Shown here piece by piece: positions 6,484 to 14,550 of a stretch of DNA of 18,778 nucleotides. Source of the DNA: SVQP01 sp045658965 (lineage in GTDB: Bacteria; Bacillota; Clostridia; Oscillospirales; CAG-272); contig JAZOVZ010000024.1 of assembly GCA_045658965.1 (NCBI GenBank), forward strand, positions 1-18,778, written 5' to 3'. Below the pieces are notes generated by a model, which saw only the letters and a list, made by a program, of their open reading frames with translations, made no database searches and was not told the DNA's origin. How positions within the stretch are numbered: position 1 is the first letter of the stretch; every line of letters starts with the position of its first letter. The translations under genes and the position numbers were made by a program.

Positions 6484-7926
6484 ATGGAAAACGTAGCACT
6501 TGCCTTGATCCCTTATCCCAAATATATCACCTGCAGACAGGAAATGCTTGCCATCATGCCTATCATGGAGATCTGCGATCCCATGTTTGCGCGTCCTGCA
6601 AAGGCGTTTGCGGGATATGCCCAGAGACTTGTTGGCGTCAGATTTACCGAGGGACGCGGAGCATCGGTCGTGCTGCGTGTTGATCCCGATATGCAAAGCG
6701 GGGAATACTCCTTGCGCGTGCAGACCGCACGCGTGGTCCTTTGCGCTGCCGATGCGCAGGGCATGCAGTATGCGCTGGCAACACTCGGTCAGCTGATGCG
6801 CGTGGTGGATGGCAGAGTCAGTGTGCCGGTTTGCGAGGTGCGCGATATGCCCGATTGCGAGCATCGTTGCGTGATGATCGACCTTGCGCGCAACTGGCAT
6901 CCCTTTGACTATCTGCTTTCCTACGTGGATCTGTGCTGGTTCTATAAGGTCAGCCGCCTGCACCTGCACTTTACCGACGATCAGAGCTATACTTTGCAAA
7001 GCGCACTTTATCCCGAGCTTGCAACCGAGGGACGCAGCTACACGGCAGAGGACATTGCGTACCTCAATAAGTACGCTGCCGAGCGCGGTATCTCGCTCAT
7101 TCCCGAGATCGACGTGCCCGGACATTGCACGCAGTTCTGCAAGAACTATCCCGAGATCTTTGGTACGGACAATATCATTCCGCAGACCGAGGCAGCCATG
7201 AGTGCCATGCAGGCATTGTTTGCGGAGCTTTGCGACATGTTCCCGAATGCCGAGTACGTGCACGTGGGCGGTGACGAGGCTGCCATTGAAAAGTGGACGA
7301 CAAACGAAGCCTGCCGCGCGTATGCCGAGTCCTGCGGCATTGACTTTGATAACCCCGATAAGAGATACCTTGCCGAGCGCATGCTTGCAAATTTCGTGCA
7401 GAAAATGGCGGATGCGGTCATGGCAAAGGGCAAGAAGGTCATGGCTTGGGAGGGCTTTGCACCCGCTGTCAACGAGTTTGTTTCCAAGGATATCATCATG
7501 CACAGCTGGGAAAACTACTACCAGACCACCCCGCAGCTCTTAGAAGGCGGTTTTCAGATCATTAACAGCTCCTGGAGACCCATGTACGTAGTCACCCCCG
7601 CAGCGTATTGGTCGCAAAAAGAGGTGTACGACTGGACGATCTATCGCTGGACACCCGTGCACCCCGATTCTCCTTACCGCGGCGTGACGGTCGAGATCCC
7701 CGCAAACGAAAACGTGCTGGGCGGTCAGCTGCTCGCTTGGGGCGACACCATTGCGGGTAGCTTCCCGACAGTTGCCGAGGGCATTGCCGAGGAGCGCAGA
7801 TTGGTTGCCGAGCGCATGGCGGCACTTGCCGAAAACACGTGGAATCGCGAAAAGATGCGTAACTACGCCGACTTTGCCGCAGCATACGAGGCACTTGCAC
7901 GCGCAGCGGGAATTTTGATCGGATAA
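6484..7926 (+). CDS. GH20 beta-N-acetylhexosaminidase, cytosolic
   Basis: A 480-residue glycoside hydrolase family 20 enzyme that removes terminal N-acetylglucosamine or N-acetylgalactosamine. The N-terminal region (about 1-120) is the small alpha/beta domain that precedes the barrel. The barrel shows HLHFTDDQ (160-167), EIDVPGH (208-214) and the catalytic pair Asp264-Glu265 in HVGGDE; Asp positions and stabilises the substrate acetamido group and Glu is the general acid. There is no signal peptide, so it should act inside the cell on imported chitobiose-, mucin- or peptidoglycan-derived saccharides. The start ATG 6484 has GAAAGGA six bases upstream. It is a single-gene unit. Linkage specificity cannot be read from the sequence. 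Confidence 0.93.
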   Translation: MENVALALIPYPKYITCRQEMLAIMPIMEICDPMFARPAKAFAGYAQRLVGVRFTEGRGASVVLRVDPDMQSGEYSLRVQTARVVLCAADAQGMQYALATLGQLMRVVDGRVSVPVCEVRDMPDCEHRCVMIDLARNWHPFDYLLSYVDLCWFYKVSRLHLHFTDDQSYTLQSALYPELATEGRSYTAEDIAYLNKYAAERGISLIPEIDVPGHCTQFCKNYPEIFGTDNIIPQTEAAMSAMQALFAELCDMFPNAEYVHVGGDEAAIEKWTTNEACRAYAESCGIDFDNPDKRYLAERMLANFVQKMADAVMAKGKKVMAWEGFAPAVNEFVSKDIIMHSWENYYQTTPQLLEGGFQIINSSWRPMYVVTPAAYWSQKEVYDWTIYRWTPVHPDSPYRGVTVEIPANENVLGGQLLAWGDTIAGSFPTVAEGIAEERRLVAERMAALAENTWNREKMRNYADFAAAYEALARAAGILIG

Positions 7927-7940
7927 TTTCGTGAAAATTC

Positions 7941-7979
7941 GCACCGCCTATTTACATTCGGTGCAAAATATGATACAAT
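7941..7979 (+). promoter_or_regulatory. Promoter of the DUF1846-asparaginase-M18 operon, with inverted repeat
   Basis: TTTACA (7951-7956), a 17-bp spacer and TACAAT (7974-7979) with an extended -10 TG at 7971-7972. The -35 box sits in the loop of a 6-bp inverted repeat, GCACCG (7941-7946) and CGGTGC (7959-7964), which could be an operator. No T-run follows, so it is not a good terminator for the upstream gene; no separate GH20 terminator is visible. Confidence 0.7.
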
Positions 7980-8012
7980 AATATGTAATGTTGTTTCCAA
8001 GGGGTGAGGACA

Positions 8013-9497
8013 ATGAAGATCGGTTTTAGCAACGACAAATATCTGCAGCTGCAATCCGAGCAGATCAGAAAGCGCATCGACGAGTTTGGCGGCAAGCTCT
8101 ATCTGGAGTTTGGCGGCAAGCTGTTTGACGACTTCCATGCCGCACGCGTGCTGCCCGGCTTTGCGCCCGACAGTAAGCTGCGCATGCTGCTGAGCCTGCG
8201 TGATCAGGCAGAGATCATTCTGGTTGTAAATGCAGCGGATATTGCCAAGAATAAGATGCGTGCCGATCTCGGCATCACCTACGACCAGGACGCGCTGCGC
8301 CTGATCGATATTTTCCGTGACCTCTCCTTTACCGTGGATAGCGTGGTCATCACCTGCTACGCAGGGCAGAAGGCGGCAGACGATTTCCGTCGCAAGCTTG
8401 CCGACATTGGTGTCAACAGCTATCTGCACTATAAAATTGAGGGCTATCCCTCGGACGTAGAGCACATTGTCAGCCCTGCGGGCTTTGGCAAAAATGAATT
8501 TGTCAAGACCACCAAGCCGCTTGCGGTCATCACCGCGCCCGGTCCGGGCAGCGGCAAAATGGCTACCTGCCTCTCGCAGCTCTATCACGAGCATCAGAAC
8601 GGCGTGCGTGCGGGATATGCCAAGTTTGAGACATTCCCCATCTGGAACCTGCCCCTGCGTCACCCTGTCAACCTTGCCTATGAGGCAGCAACCGTGGATC
8701 TGGACGACGTCAATATGATCGACCCCTTCCACCTGGAAGCCTACGGCAAGACTACCGTAAACTATAACCGCGACGTGGAGATTTTTCCCGTGCTGCGTGC
8801 CATCATGACGCGCATTCAGGGCACGTCGCCTTACCAGTCGCCCACCGATATGGGTGTCAATATGGTCGGCTTCTGCATTGAGGACGATGAGGTTGTGTGT
8901 GAAGCTGCACGCAAGGAGATCTTGCGCAGATACTATCAGACCGCCGTTTCCGAAAAGCAAAAGGGAAGTGACGGCTCGCTGACCGCCAAGATGAAGATCC
9001 TGATGGAGCAGGCTGGCGTGAGCGCGGATTGCAATCCCGCCGTTGCCGCATCGCTTGCGCGTGCAGAGCAAACCAAAAACCCCGCAGGTGCGATGGTGCT
9101 GCCCGACGGCTCGGTCGTCACGGGTAAGACCTCCTCGCTGCTCGGCCCCTCTGCAGCACTCTTGCTCAATGCCCTGAAGCGTTTGGCGGGCATTTCGAAG
9201 GAAGAGGAGATCATCAGCGCGGATGCGCTTGAGCCGATCTGCAAGCTCAAAACCGAGTATTTGCGACAGAGCAACCCCAGACTGCACTCCGACGAGGTGC
9301 TGATCGCGCTCTCAATCAGCTCGCGCACGCATGCAAATGCCGCGCTTGCTTTGGCACAGCTGGACAAGCTGCGCTGCTGTGACGCGCACTTCTCGGTCAT
9401 TCTCTCACCCGTAGACGAGCGCACCTACAAGCGTCTTGGTATTAACGTGACTTGTGAACCCGTAGCGGGCGGTAAAAAAGGAAAAGTAAAATTATGA
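8013..9497 (+). CDS. DUF1846 (UPF0371) family protein
   Basis: A 494-residue protein recognised from the conserved N-terminus (KIGFSNDKYLQLQSEQI) and the stretches KLYLEFGGKLFDD and HAARVLPGF, typical of DUF1846. The biochemical role is not known to me. A glycine-rich APGPGSGKMATC motif (about residues 175-186) resembles a phosphate-binding loop, although the usual Ser/Thr after the Lys is Met183, with Thr185 two residues further. I place the start at ATG 8013 because AAGGGGTG ends seven bases before it; GTG 8004, in frame, would lie within that ribosome binding site. Its TGA stop overlaps the ATG of the asparaginase gene (ATGA at 9494-9497), so the two are translationally coupled. It is cytosolic and of normal length. 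Confidence 0.9.
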   Translation: MKIGFSNDKYLQLQSEQIRKRIDEFGGKLYLEFGGKLFDDFHAARVLPGFAPDSKLRMLLSLRDQAEIILVVNAADIAKNKMRADLGITYDQDALRLIDIFRDLSFTVDSVVITCYAGQKAADDFRRKLADIGVNSYLHYKIEGYPSDVEHIVSPAGFGKNEFVKTTKPLAVITAPGPGSGKMATCLSQLYHEHQNGVRAGYAKFETFPIWNLPLRHPVNLAYEAATVDLDDVNMIDPFHLEAYGKTTVNYNRDVEIFPVLRAIMTRIQGTSPYQSPTDMGVNMVGFCIEDDEVVCEAARKEILRRYYQTAVSEKQKGSDGSLTAKMKILMEQAGVSADCNPAVAASLARAEQTKNPAGAMVLPDGSVVTGKTSSLLGPSAALLLNALKRLAGISKEEEIISADALEPICKLKTEYLRQSNPRLHSDEVLIALSISSRTHANAALALAQLDKLRCCDAHFSVILSPVDERTYKRLGINVTCEPVAGGKKGKVKL

Positions 9498-10486
9498 AAA
9501 AGATCCTTCTGATCGCAACGGGAGGTACGATTGCCTCCACTCCAACCGAACAGGGTCTTGCTCCCGGGCTTACGTCCCGGGAGCTTTTGGAAACTGTTCC
9601 CGAGCTGCAAAGCGTTTGCGAGATCGATACATTGCAGCTCTTTAACCTTGACAGTACCAATATGTGCCACGTGCAATGGATGGCAATCGCGCGTACCGTC
9701 CGTGAAAAATACGGGGAGTACGACGGCTTTCTCATCACGCACGGCACGGATACCATGGCGTATGCCGCTGCGGTGTTGTCCTATCTCGTGCAGCAAAGCC
9801 CCAAGCCCGTGGTGCTGACGGGTGCGCAACGCTCGATCTCCCAGCGCGATACCGATGCAAGAGAAAATCTGCTCAACGCTGCCATCTACGCTGCCGATCA
9901 GGGTGCGCAGGGCGTGCACATCGTGTTTGACGGTAAGGTCATTGAGGGCACGCGTGCAACCAAGACGCGCACCAAGAGCTATTCCGCCTTTTCCAGTATG
10001 GACTATCCCGAGGTGGCGGTGGTGCGCGGAGGCAGGGTACTGCATTACGTGCGCAGCCCCAAGCCCGAAACGCCCGTGTTTTACGATACGCTGGATCCCC
10101 GTGTGTTTGTTTTGAAGCTGACGCCCGGTATTCAGCCCGGCATTTTCGATTACCTTGCGGATAATTATCGCGCTGTGATCATTGAGAGCTTTGGCGTGGG
10201 CGGCATTCCCGTATACGACAGCGAGGCGTTTGCCGATAAGATCGCCATGCTGACCGAAAAGGGTGTCAAGGTCATTATCAAAACGCAGGTCGCGCATGAG
10301 GGCAGCGACATGGAGGTCTATCGCGTGGGCTTTACCATCAAGCAGAGATTTAATCTCCTGGAGGCTTACGACATGACCACCGAGGCAGCCTTTGCCAAGA
10401 CCATGTGGGCACTTGCCAACAGCGAGCACGATGCCGATTTCCGTACCTTGTTTACCACGGCGGTGGGCGCGGATTCGGTCAACTGA
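9494..10486 (+). CDS. ansA: L-asparaginase, cytosolic (type I-like)
   Basis: A 330-residue asparaginase that hydrolyses asparagine to aspartate and ammonia. Both catalytic triad elements are visible: the nucleophile Thr12 in ATGGTIAS, then Thr85-Asp86 in HGTDTM and Lys161 in TRTKSYSAF. There is no signal peptide, which argues for the cytosolic type. The start ATG 9494 overlaps the upstream stop codon, and AAAAAAGGAAA about 10 bases earlier serves as ribosome binding site. Aspartate released here could feed Asd, encoded at 15965-17041, but they are not in one operon. A perfect 9-bp inverted repeat (9560-9584) lies inside the gene and encodes part of LAPGLTSREL. Confidence 0.93.
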   Translation: MKKILLIATGGTIASTPTEQGLAPGLTSRELLETVPELQSVCEIDTLQLFNLDSTNMCHVQWMAIARTVREKYGEYDGFLITHGTDTMAYAAAVLSYLVQQSPKPVVLTGAQRSISQRDTDARENLLNAAIYAADQGAQGVHIVFDGKVIEGTRATKTRTKSYSAFSSMDYPEVAVVRGGRVLHYVRSPKPETPVFYDTLDPRVFVLKLTPGIQPGIFDYLADNYRAVIIESFGVGGIPVYDSEAFADKIAMLTEKGVKVIIKTQVAHEGSDMEVYRVGFTIKQRFNLLEAYDMTTEAAFAKTMWALANSEHDADFRTLFTTAVGADSVN

Positions 10487-10499
10487 AAGGAGTTTTAGT

Positions 10500-11789
10500 A
10501 TGTACACAAAAGAGCTTTTGCAATATATAGAAAACAGCCCGACGGCATATCAGGCGGTTGACGCTGCCGCCAAGATCCTTGAGGAGCAGGGCTTTGTGCG
10601 CCTTGGCGCACAGGACAAGTGGGCGCTTGAGAGCGGTAAGGGCTATTACACGGTGCAGAACGGCACGTCGATCATCGCTTTCTGCATGCCCGCAAAGCGC
10701 ATTGAAGGCATTATGCTGGCGGCAAGCCACAGCGACAGCCCCACCTTTAAGCTCAAGGCAAATTGCGAGGCGGATACGGGCGAGTATATCAAACTCAACA
10801 CCGAGCGTTACGGCGGCATGATCTTGTCTACCTGGCTGGATAAGCCCCTTTCCTTGGCGGGCAGACTGGTGGTCAAGGATGGCGATTGCATCAAGTCGGT
10901 TAACGTCAAGGTAGATCGCGATCTGTTGCTCATTCCCAACGTGGCAATTCACCAGAACCGCAAGCATAACGACGGCTTTGTGTTCAACGCACAGACCGAC
11001 ATGATGCCGCTTTACGGTATGTCGAGTGCCAAGGGCACGCTGACCGCGCAGGTCGCAGAGGCGGCAGGCGTCAAGGCGGAGGACGTCGTAGGCTCGGATC
11101 TGTACCTCTATAACCGCACGCCCGCAACCGTATGGGGCGCGGACGATGCATTTTTCTCCGCACCGCGCATTGATAATCTGATGTGCGCGTACGGCACGCT
11201 GATCGGCTTTATTCAGTCGACAACGGCAGAGAATACCTTGCAGGTATGGTCTTGCTTTGATAACGAGGAGACCGGCAGCCGCACCAAGCAGGGTGCGGGC
11301 GCACTTTGGCTGCGTGACGTGCTGGAGCGCGTATGCGAGAGCACGGGCGCGGATCTGCGCCGCGTAATGCCTGCATCCATGATGCTGTCTGCGGACAACG
11401 CGCATGCAAAGCACCCCAACCACCCCGAAATGTCGGATGCACAGAACGCACCGCGCATGGGCGGCGGCGTTGTCATCAAGGCAAATGCGTCGCAAAGCTA
11501 CGCAACCGACGGCGTTTCCTGCGCACTGTTCTCCGAGATGTGCAAGAAGGCGGGCGTTCCCACGCAGCCCTTCGCGAATCGCTCGGATAGTGTGGGCGGC
11601 TCGACGCTTGGCAGCATTGCGGATACGCTGCTGCCCATGAACACCGTGGATATCGGTATGGCGCAGCTTGCCATGCACTCGTCTTACGAGACTGCGGCTT
11701 GTGTGGATAACGAGCACCTTGTCAATGCATCCCGCGCGTTCTTCCAGACCGCGATCAAGCTGGATGCTGACGGAAATTATCATATTTAA
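10500..11789 (+). CDS. M18 family aminopeptidase (aspartyl aminopeptidase type)
   Basis: A 429-residue dinuclear metallo-aminopeptidase that removes N-terminal acidic residues from peptides in the cytosol. Expected metal and catalytic residues are all present: His77 and Asp79 (ASHSDSP), Asp225 (PRIDNL), Glu256-Glu257 (DNEETGS), Asp299 (SADNAHA) and His393 (AMHSSYE). The start is ATG 10500, with AAAGGAG seven bases upstream; the 36-residue in-frame extension would overlap the asparaginase gene and lacks family similarity. Only 13 bases separate it from the asparaginase gene, so it is the third gene of that operon. With asparaginase and the M3 oligopeptidase it could complete a peptide-to-aspartate route (inference). 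Confidence 0.94.
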   Translation: MYTKELLQYIENSPTAYQAVDAAAKILEEQGFVRLGAQDKWALESGKGYYTVQNGTSIIAFCMPAKRIEGIMLAASHSDSPTFKLKANCEADTGEYIKLNTERYGGMILSTWLDKPLSLAGRLVVKDGDCIKSVNVKVDRDLLLIPNVAIHQNRKHNDGFVFNAQTDMMPLYGMSSAKGTLTAQVAEAAGVKAEDVVGSDLYLYNRTPATVWGADDAFFSAPRIDNLMCAYGTLIGFIQSTTAENTLQVWSCFDNEETGSRTKQGAGALWLRDVLERVCESTGADLRRVMPASMMLSADNAHAKHPNHPEMSDAQNAPRMGGGVVIKANASQSYATDGVSCALFSEMCKKAGVPTQPFANRSDSVGGSTLGSIADTLLPMNTVDIGMAQLAMHSSYETAACVDNEHLVNASRAFFQTAIKLDADGNYHI

Positions 11790-11793
11790 TGCG

Positions 11794-11822
11794 AAAAAGA
11801 CGGCAGAAATGCCGTCTTTTTT
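11794..11822 (+). terminator. Terminator of the DUF1846-asparaginase-M18 operon
   Basis: A 12-bp perfect stem (11794-11805 with 11810-11821), GAAA tetraloop and a run of six T ending at 11822. The A-run on the left arm would allow weak function in reverse too. Confidence 0.93.
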
Positions 11823-11847
11823 AATAGGAAGATTGAAGCGACCGATA

Positions 11848-12237
11848 CCCCGTGTGTCATCCTGAGCGGAGGAATTTCGCAACGAGTTGCGAAATGACGA
11901 AGTCGAAGTTTTGCGGAATGTAGTTGCTTGGGCAACGGAATGACGCAAAACCGCAAGCGCGAAAGCGCGCAGCGGGATCTCCGATGGGTTTTCTCAATGT
12001 CCGTTCAGCTTTTGTTACATTTTGAAAGTAATCCCCAATCGATTACTTTCAAATGTTTCTTTGCGCAGGCAAGCGTGTCAAAACCGTTTGGAGATCCCGC
12101 TACGCGCTGCCATTCGTTGCGCTCGCGGTTTTGCTCCGTTCCGCGCCATTTCGCAATTTATTGCGAAATACCGCTACACTATGCAAAACTTCGACTTGGT
12201 CGTGCACGCACTCCCTCGCTCAGGATGACACAAGGGG
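11848..12237. repeat. Composite inverted-repeat element, about 390 bp, non-coding
   Basis: Fills most of the 531-bp gap between the M18 terminator and the next promoter. The outer ends are near-identical inverted copies: CCCCGTGTGTCATCCTGAGCG at 11848 is matched by CGCTCAGGATGACACAAGGGG at 12217. The arms (11848-11982 and 12090-12237) also share AAGTCGAAGTTTTGC, GCAAAACCGC and AGCGGGATCTCC in inverted order. Each arm carries its own hairpin (ATTTCGCAA with TTGCGAAAT, at 11874-11895 and 12148-12169). The centre has a third hairpin (12017-12033 with 12041-12056, one bulged T). No credible gene lies inside. It resembles a MITE or a nested interspersed palindrome. Confidence 0.75.
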
Positions 12238-12260
12238 GGGCGGCGCTCTAAAACCTCACC

Positions 12261-12289
12261 TTGACAATCCATCGCCTTTCTGTTATAAT
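12261..12289 (+). promoter_or_regulatory. Consensus promoter of the CBM9-like/HAD operon
   Basis: A perfect TTGACA (12261-12266), a 17-bp spacer and a perfect TATAAT (12284-12289) with an extended -10 TG at 12281-12282. Transcription should begin near 12296, leaving about 25 bases to ATG 12321, with GGAGGT at 12310-12315. Confidence 0.88.
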
Positions 12290-12320
12290 AAAAGCAAGAA
12301 AACCACCTTGGAGGTCTGTC

Positions 12321-12932
12321 ATGCAGGAATACAGAATTTTGACTTGTACGGAACTGCCGACCGATTGGACGGGCGTGCCGCGCGCGGATATCGATCAATA
12401 CGCCTGGAGTGACGCGTATATGCCCCAAGCATACGCGCAGCTGATCAAAATCGAGGGCTACGGCTTTGCTTTGCGCATGGTGTGCCGCGAAACAGAGCCC
12501 CGCGCGGTGTATACCGCGTATAATCAGCCCATCTACACCGATTCCTGTCTGGAGTTCTTCGCGGCTTGGGATGGGGCGTCGGACAAGTATCTGAATATGG
12601 AAATGAATGCAAACGGCGCGCTGCTTTCCTGCGTGGGCAAGGACAGATACGAGAGAGTGCCCACCTTGGACGTGTGCGGTCAGCTGCCGACGGTAGAGGG
12701 ATTTGTCACGGATACCGAGTGGGGCATTGTTGCCCGTATTCCGTTCTCGGTGATCGGGGGCGTTTACGGTATTGAGGCAGACGCATTTGCACCCGGATAT
12801 ACCTTCAGGGGCAACTTTTATAAGTGCGGTGACGAGACCGCCGTGCCGCATTACGGCTCGTGGAGCCGAGTGGGCACAGAAAAGCCCGACTTCCACCGCC
12901 CCGAATACTTTGGAAAGCTGGTTATCGCATGA
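12321..12932 (+). CDS. Small cytosolic carbohydrate-binding family 9-like protein
   Basis: A 203-residue protein that appears to be a stand-alone family 9 carbohydrate-binding-like domain. Recognisable parts are DSCLEFFAAWDG (about residues 75-86), YLNMEMNANG (the segment usually written as Y..fEiNp.G) and the near-terminal FHRPEYFGKL. There is no signal peptide and no membrane segment, so it should stay in the cytosol, unlike the two large CBM9-like proteins at 998-4398. The start ATG 12321 has GGAGGT five bases upstream; the in-frame extension to 12261 would cover the promoter. Its stop overlaps the next gene's ATG (ATGA at 12929-12932). Sugar binding is inferred from the fold; a role with the adjacent HAD phosphatases is a guess. 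Confidence 0.82.
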   Translation: MQEYRILTCTELPTDWTGVPRADIDQYAWSDAYMPQAYAQLIKIEGYGFALRMVCRETEPRAVYTAYNQPIYTDSCLEFFAAWDGASDKYLNMEMNANGALLSCVGKDRYERVPTLDVCGQLPTVEGFVTDTEWGIVARIPFSVIGGVYGIEADAFAPGYTFRGNFYKCGDETAVPHYGSWSRVGTEKPDFHRPEYFGKLVIA

Positions 12933-13684
12933 AGATCTTAGCCTGTGACTACGACGGCACGCTCAACGTGGGCGGTACGGTCAGCAAGGAAAATATTGAG
13001 GCAATTCAAAAATGGCGCGCTGCGGGCAACCTCTTCGGCATGGTCAGCGGCAGATATCTGCGCTATTTGCGTGAGTTTATGGCAAAGGATAGCGTACCGT
13101 ACGATTTTCTCATCGGCAATAACGGTGCGGTGATCTCGGATGAGAACGGCAGGGCAAGCGAGTGCATCGGCATTTCGCTGCAAACCGTTTTTGCGCTGCT
13201 TGAAAAAATCAGAGCCACCAACCCAAATCATATTTCGGTGTCCTATGACGAGGCAAGCGTGCTTGTCAAGCCCCAAAGCAGCGTGCGCTTAGAGGACGGT
13301 GCGTTGCATATAGATGGCAACCGCATCACAGAGGTCACGCAGCTGCATGCAAACTTTTTGGAGGACGGCAAGGCAGTCAGCCTGCGCGATGCGTGCGCCC
13401 GCGCGTTTGGCGATGAGGTACAATGCATCATGCCCGGCATCTTGGGCGTGGATTTTATCAGCGTCCGCGCAGGAAAGCCGGTGGGAATCCGCCGCCTTTT
13501 GGAGCTGCGTGGGCTGGACGCGGAGATCATACTCACCGTGGGTGACGGGGATAACGATCTTGCAATGTTGACCGCCCCCGATTTTTGCGGTTACGCGATG
13601 CAAAGCTCCATGCCCGTGGTGCTGGAGCGCGTCAGCAGAAGGACCGAGAGTGTGGCAGCGTTGATTGAGAGGTTTTTATCATGA
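12929..13684 (+). CDS. HAD superfamily hydrolase (Cof-type), tandem copy 1
   Basis: A 251-residue phosphatase of the haloacid dehalogenase superfamily, Cof/IIB type. Motif I DYDGT gives the nucleophile Asp7 and acid/base Asp9, motif II is Ser40 in VSGR, motif III a Lys in AGKPVGI, and motif IV VGDGDND has Asp206 and Asp210. Such enzymes usually act on sugar phosphates or similar metabolites; the cap region (about 85-185), which sets substrate choice, is not diagnostic to me. The start ATG 12929 overlaps the upstream stop, and its own stop overlaps the next gene (ATGA at 13681-13684), so expression of all three genes is coupled. Confidence 0.9.
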   Translation: MKILACDYDGTLNVGGTVSKENIEAIQKWRAAGNLFGMVSGRYLRYLREFMAKDSVPYDFLIGNNGAVISDENGRASECIGISLQTVFALLEKIRATNPNHISVSYDEASVLVKPQSSVRLEDGALHIDGNRITEVTQLHANFLEDGKAVSLRDACARAFGDEVQCIMPGILGVDFISVRAGKPVGIRRLLELRGLDAEIILTVGDGDNDLAMLTAPDFCGYAMQSSMPVVLERVSRRTESVAALIERFLS

Positions 13685-14433
13685 AAATATTAGCAAGTGA
13701 TTACGACGGCACGCTCAACGTGCTGGGCGTGGTCAGCAAGGAAAATATAGAGGCGATCAATGCCTGGCGTGCTGCGGGCAACTTGTTCGGGCTTGTCAGC
13801 GGCAGAAATCTGGGGTCGATCAAAAAGTTTTTGGATAAGGACAACGTGCCCTATGATTTTATGGTAGGCTGCAACGGCTCGGTCATTACCGATGCCCGGG
13901 GAAACGCGGTGGGGCATCATTGCATCCCCGCGCGCGTGGCAAAGGCGTTGTTTGAGGAGATCTATCGCCACGAGGCGCAATGGGTGTGTGCATCCTACGA
14001 TTGGGGCAGCGTTGCTGTCGAGGCAAGCACCGATCTGCGCGCGGACGACAAATATCTGATGATTGATGAGGCGCGCCTGGATCGCGTGCTGCAGGTCTCT
14101 GCGTGGTTCCCAAGCCCCGAGATCGCGCACGCGGTGCGAAACGCCTGCGAAGCCATGTTTCCGGGGCAGATCACAGGGCTGATGCCCACCGTGCAAAGCA
14201 TTGATTTCGTGTGCGCGGGTACGGATAAGGCAAGCGGCATCTGCCGCCTGACCGAGCTGCGCGGCATTGCGCCCGAGGTGATCTTGACCGTGGGTGACGG
14301 CGAAAACGACCTTGCCATGTTGACTGCCCCCGATTTTCGCGGCTACGCCATGCAAAGCGCCATGCCCGTGGTGCTTGATCGGGTTGGACGCACCACAAAA
14401 AGCGTGGCAGCATTGATTGAGGAATATTTATAA
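13681..14433 (+). CDS. HAD superfamily hydrolase (Cof-type), tandem copy 2
   Basis: A 250-residue paralog of the preceding gene. The first 65 residues are very similar (DYDGTLNV, VSKENIEAI, WRAAGNLFG, VSGR), and so is the C-terminal part (ILTVGDG-ND-LAMLTAPDF-GYAMQS-MPVVL-RV). The cap regions (about residues 80-180) differ much more, so the two enzymes may have different substrates. Motif IV is VGDGEND, with Glu208 where copy 1 has Asp208; the catalytic Asp206 and Asp210 are kept. Motif III appears as DKASGI. This is the last gene of the operon; its TAA is followed 35 bases later by a terminator. Confidence 0.9.
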   Translation: MKILASDYDGTLNVLGVVSKENIEAINAWRAAGNLFGLVSGRNLGSIKKFLDKDNVPYDFMVGCNGSVITDARGNAVGHHCIPARVAKALFEEIYRHEAQWVCASYDWGSVAVEASTDLRADDKYLMIDEARLDRVLQVSAWFPSPEIAHAVRNACEAMFPGQITGLMPTVQSIDFVCAGTDKASGICRLTELRGIAPEVILTVGDGENDLAMLTAPDFRGYAMQSAMPVVLDRVGRTTKSVAALIEEYL

Positions 14434-14468
14434 AAGGTTGGTGCTACGGCGGCCTGAACAAATGAATG

Positions 14469-14505
14469 ATCCCGACATCGAAACGCAGAAAATGTCGGGA
14501 TTTTT
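14469..14505 (+). terminator. Terminator of the CBM9-like/HAD operon
   Basis: A 10-bp perfect stem (14469-14478 with 14492-14501), 13-base loop and T-run 14501-14505 followed by CTT. The loop is longer than usual but the stem is GC-rich (ATCCCGACAT). Confidence 0.82.
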
Positions 14506-14516
14506 CTTATCGCTTA

Positions 14517-14525
14517 TGATAGAAT
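14517..14525 (+). promoter_or_regulatory. Possible extended -10 promoter of the AraC-type regulator gene
   Basis: TG at 14517-14518, one base, then TAGAAT (14520-14525). No good -35 lies 17 bp upstream, because that space is the preceding terminator. Weak constitutive or activator-dependent transcription is likely. Confidence 0.4.
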
Positions 14526-14550
14526 ATTGCCAGATGGGAGGGATAAAGAG

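Noticed and set aside
11928..12251. Small plus-strand open frames in the 390-bp inverted-repeat element
   Set aside because: They run across the hairpins, have no ribosome binding site and encode low-information Arg/Ser-rich sequence.
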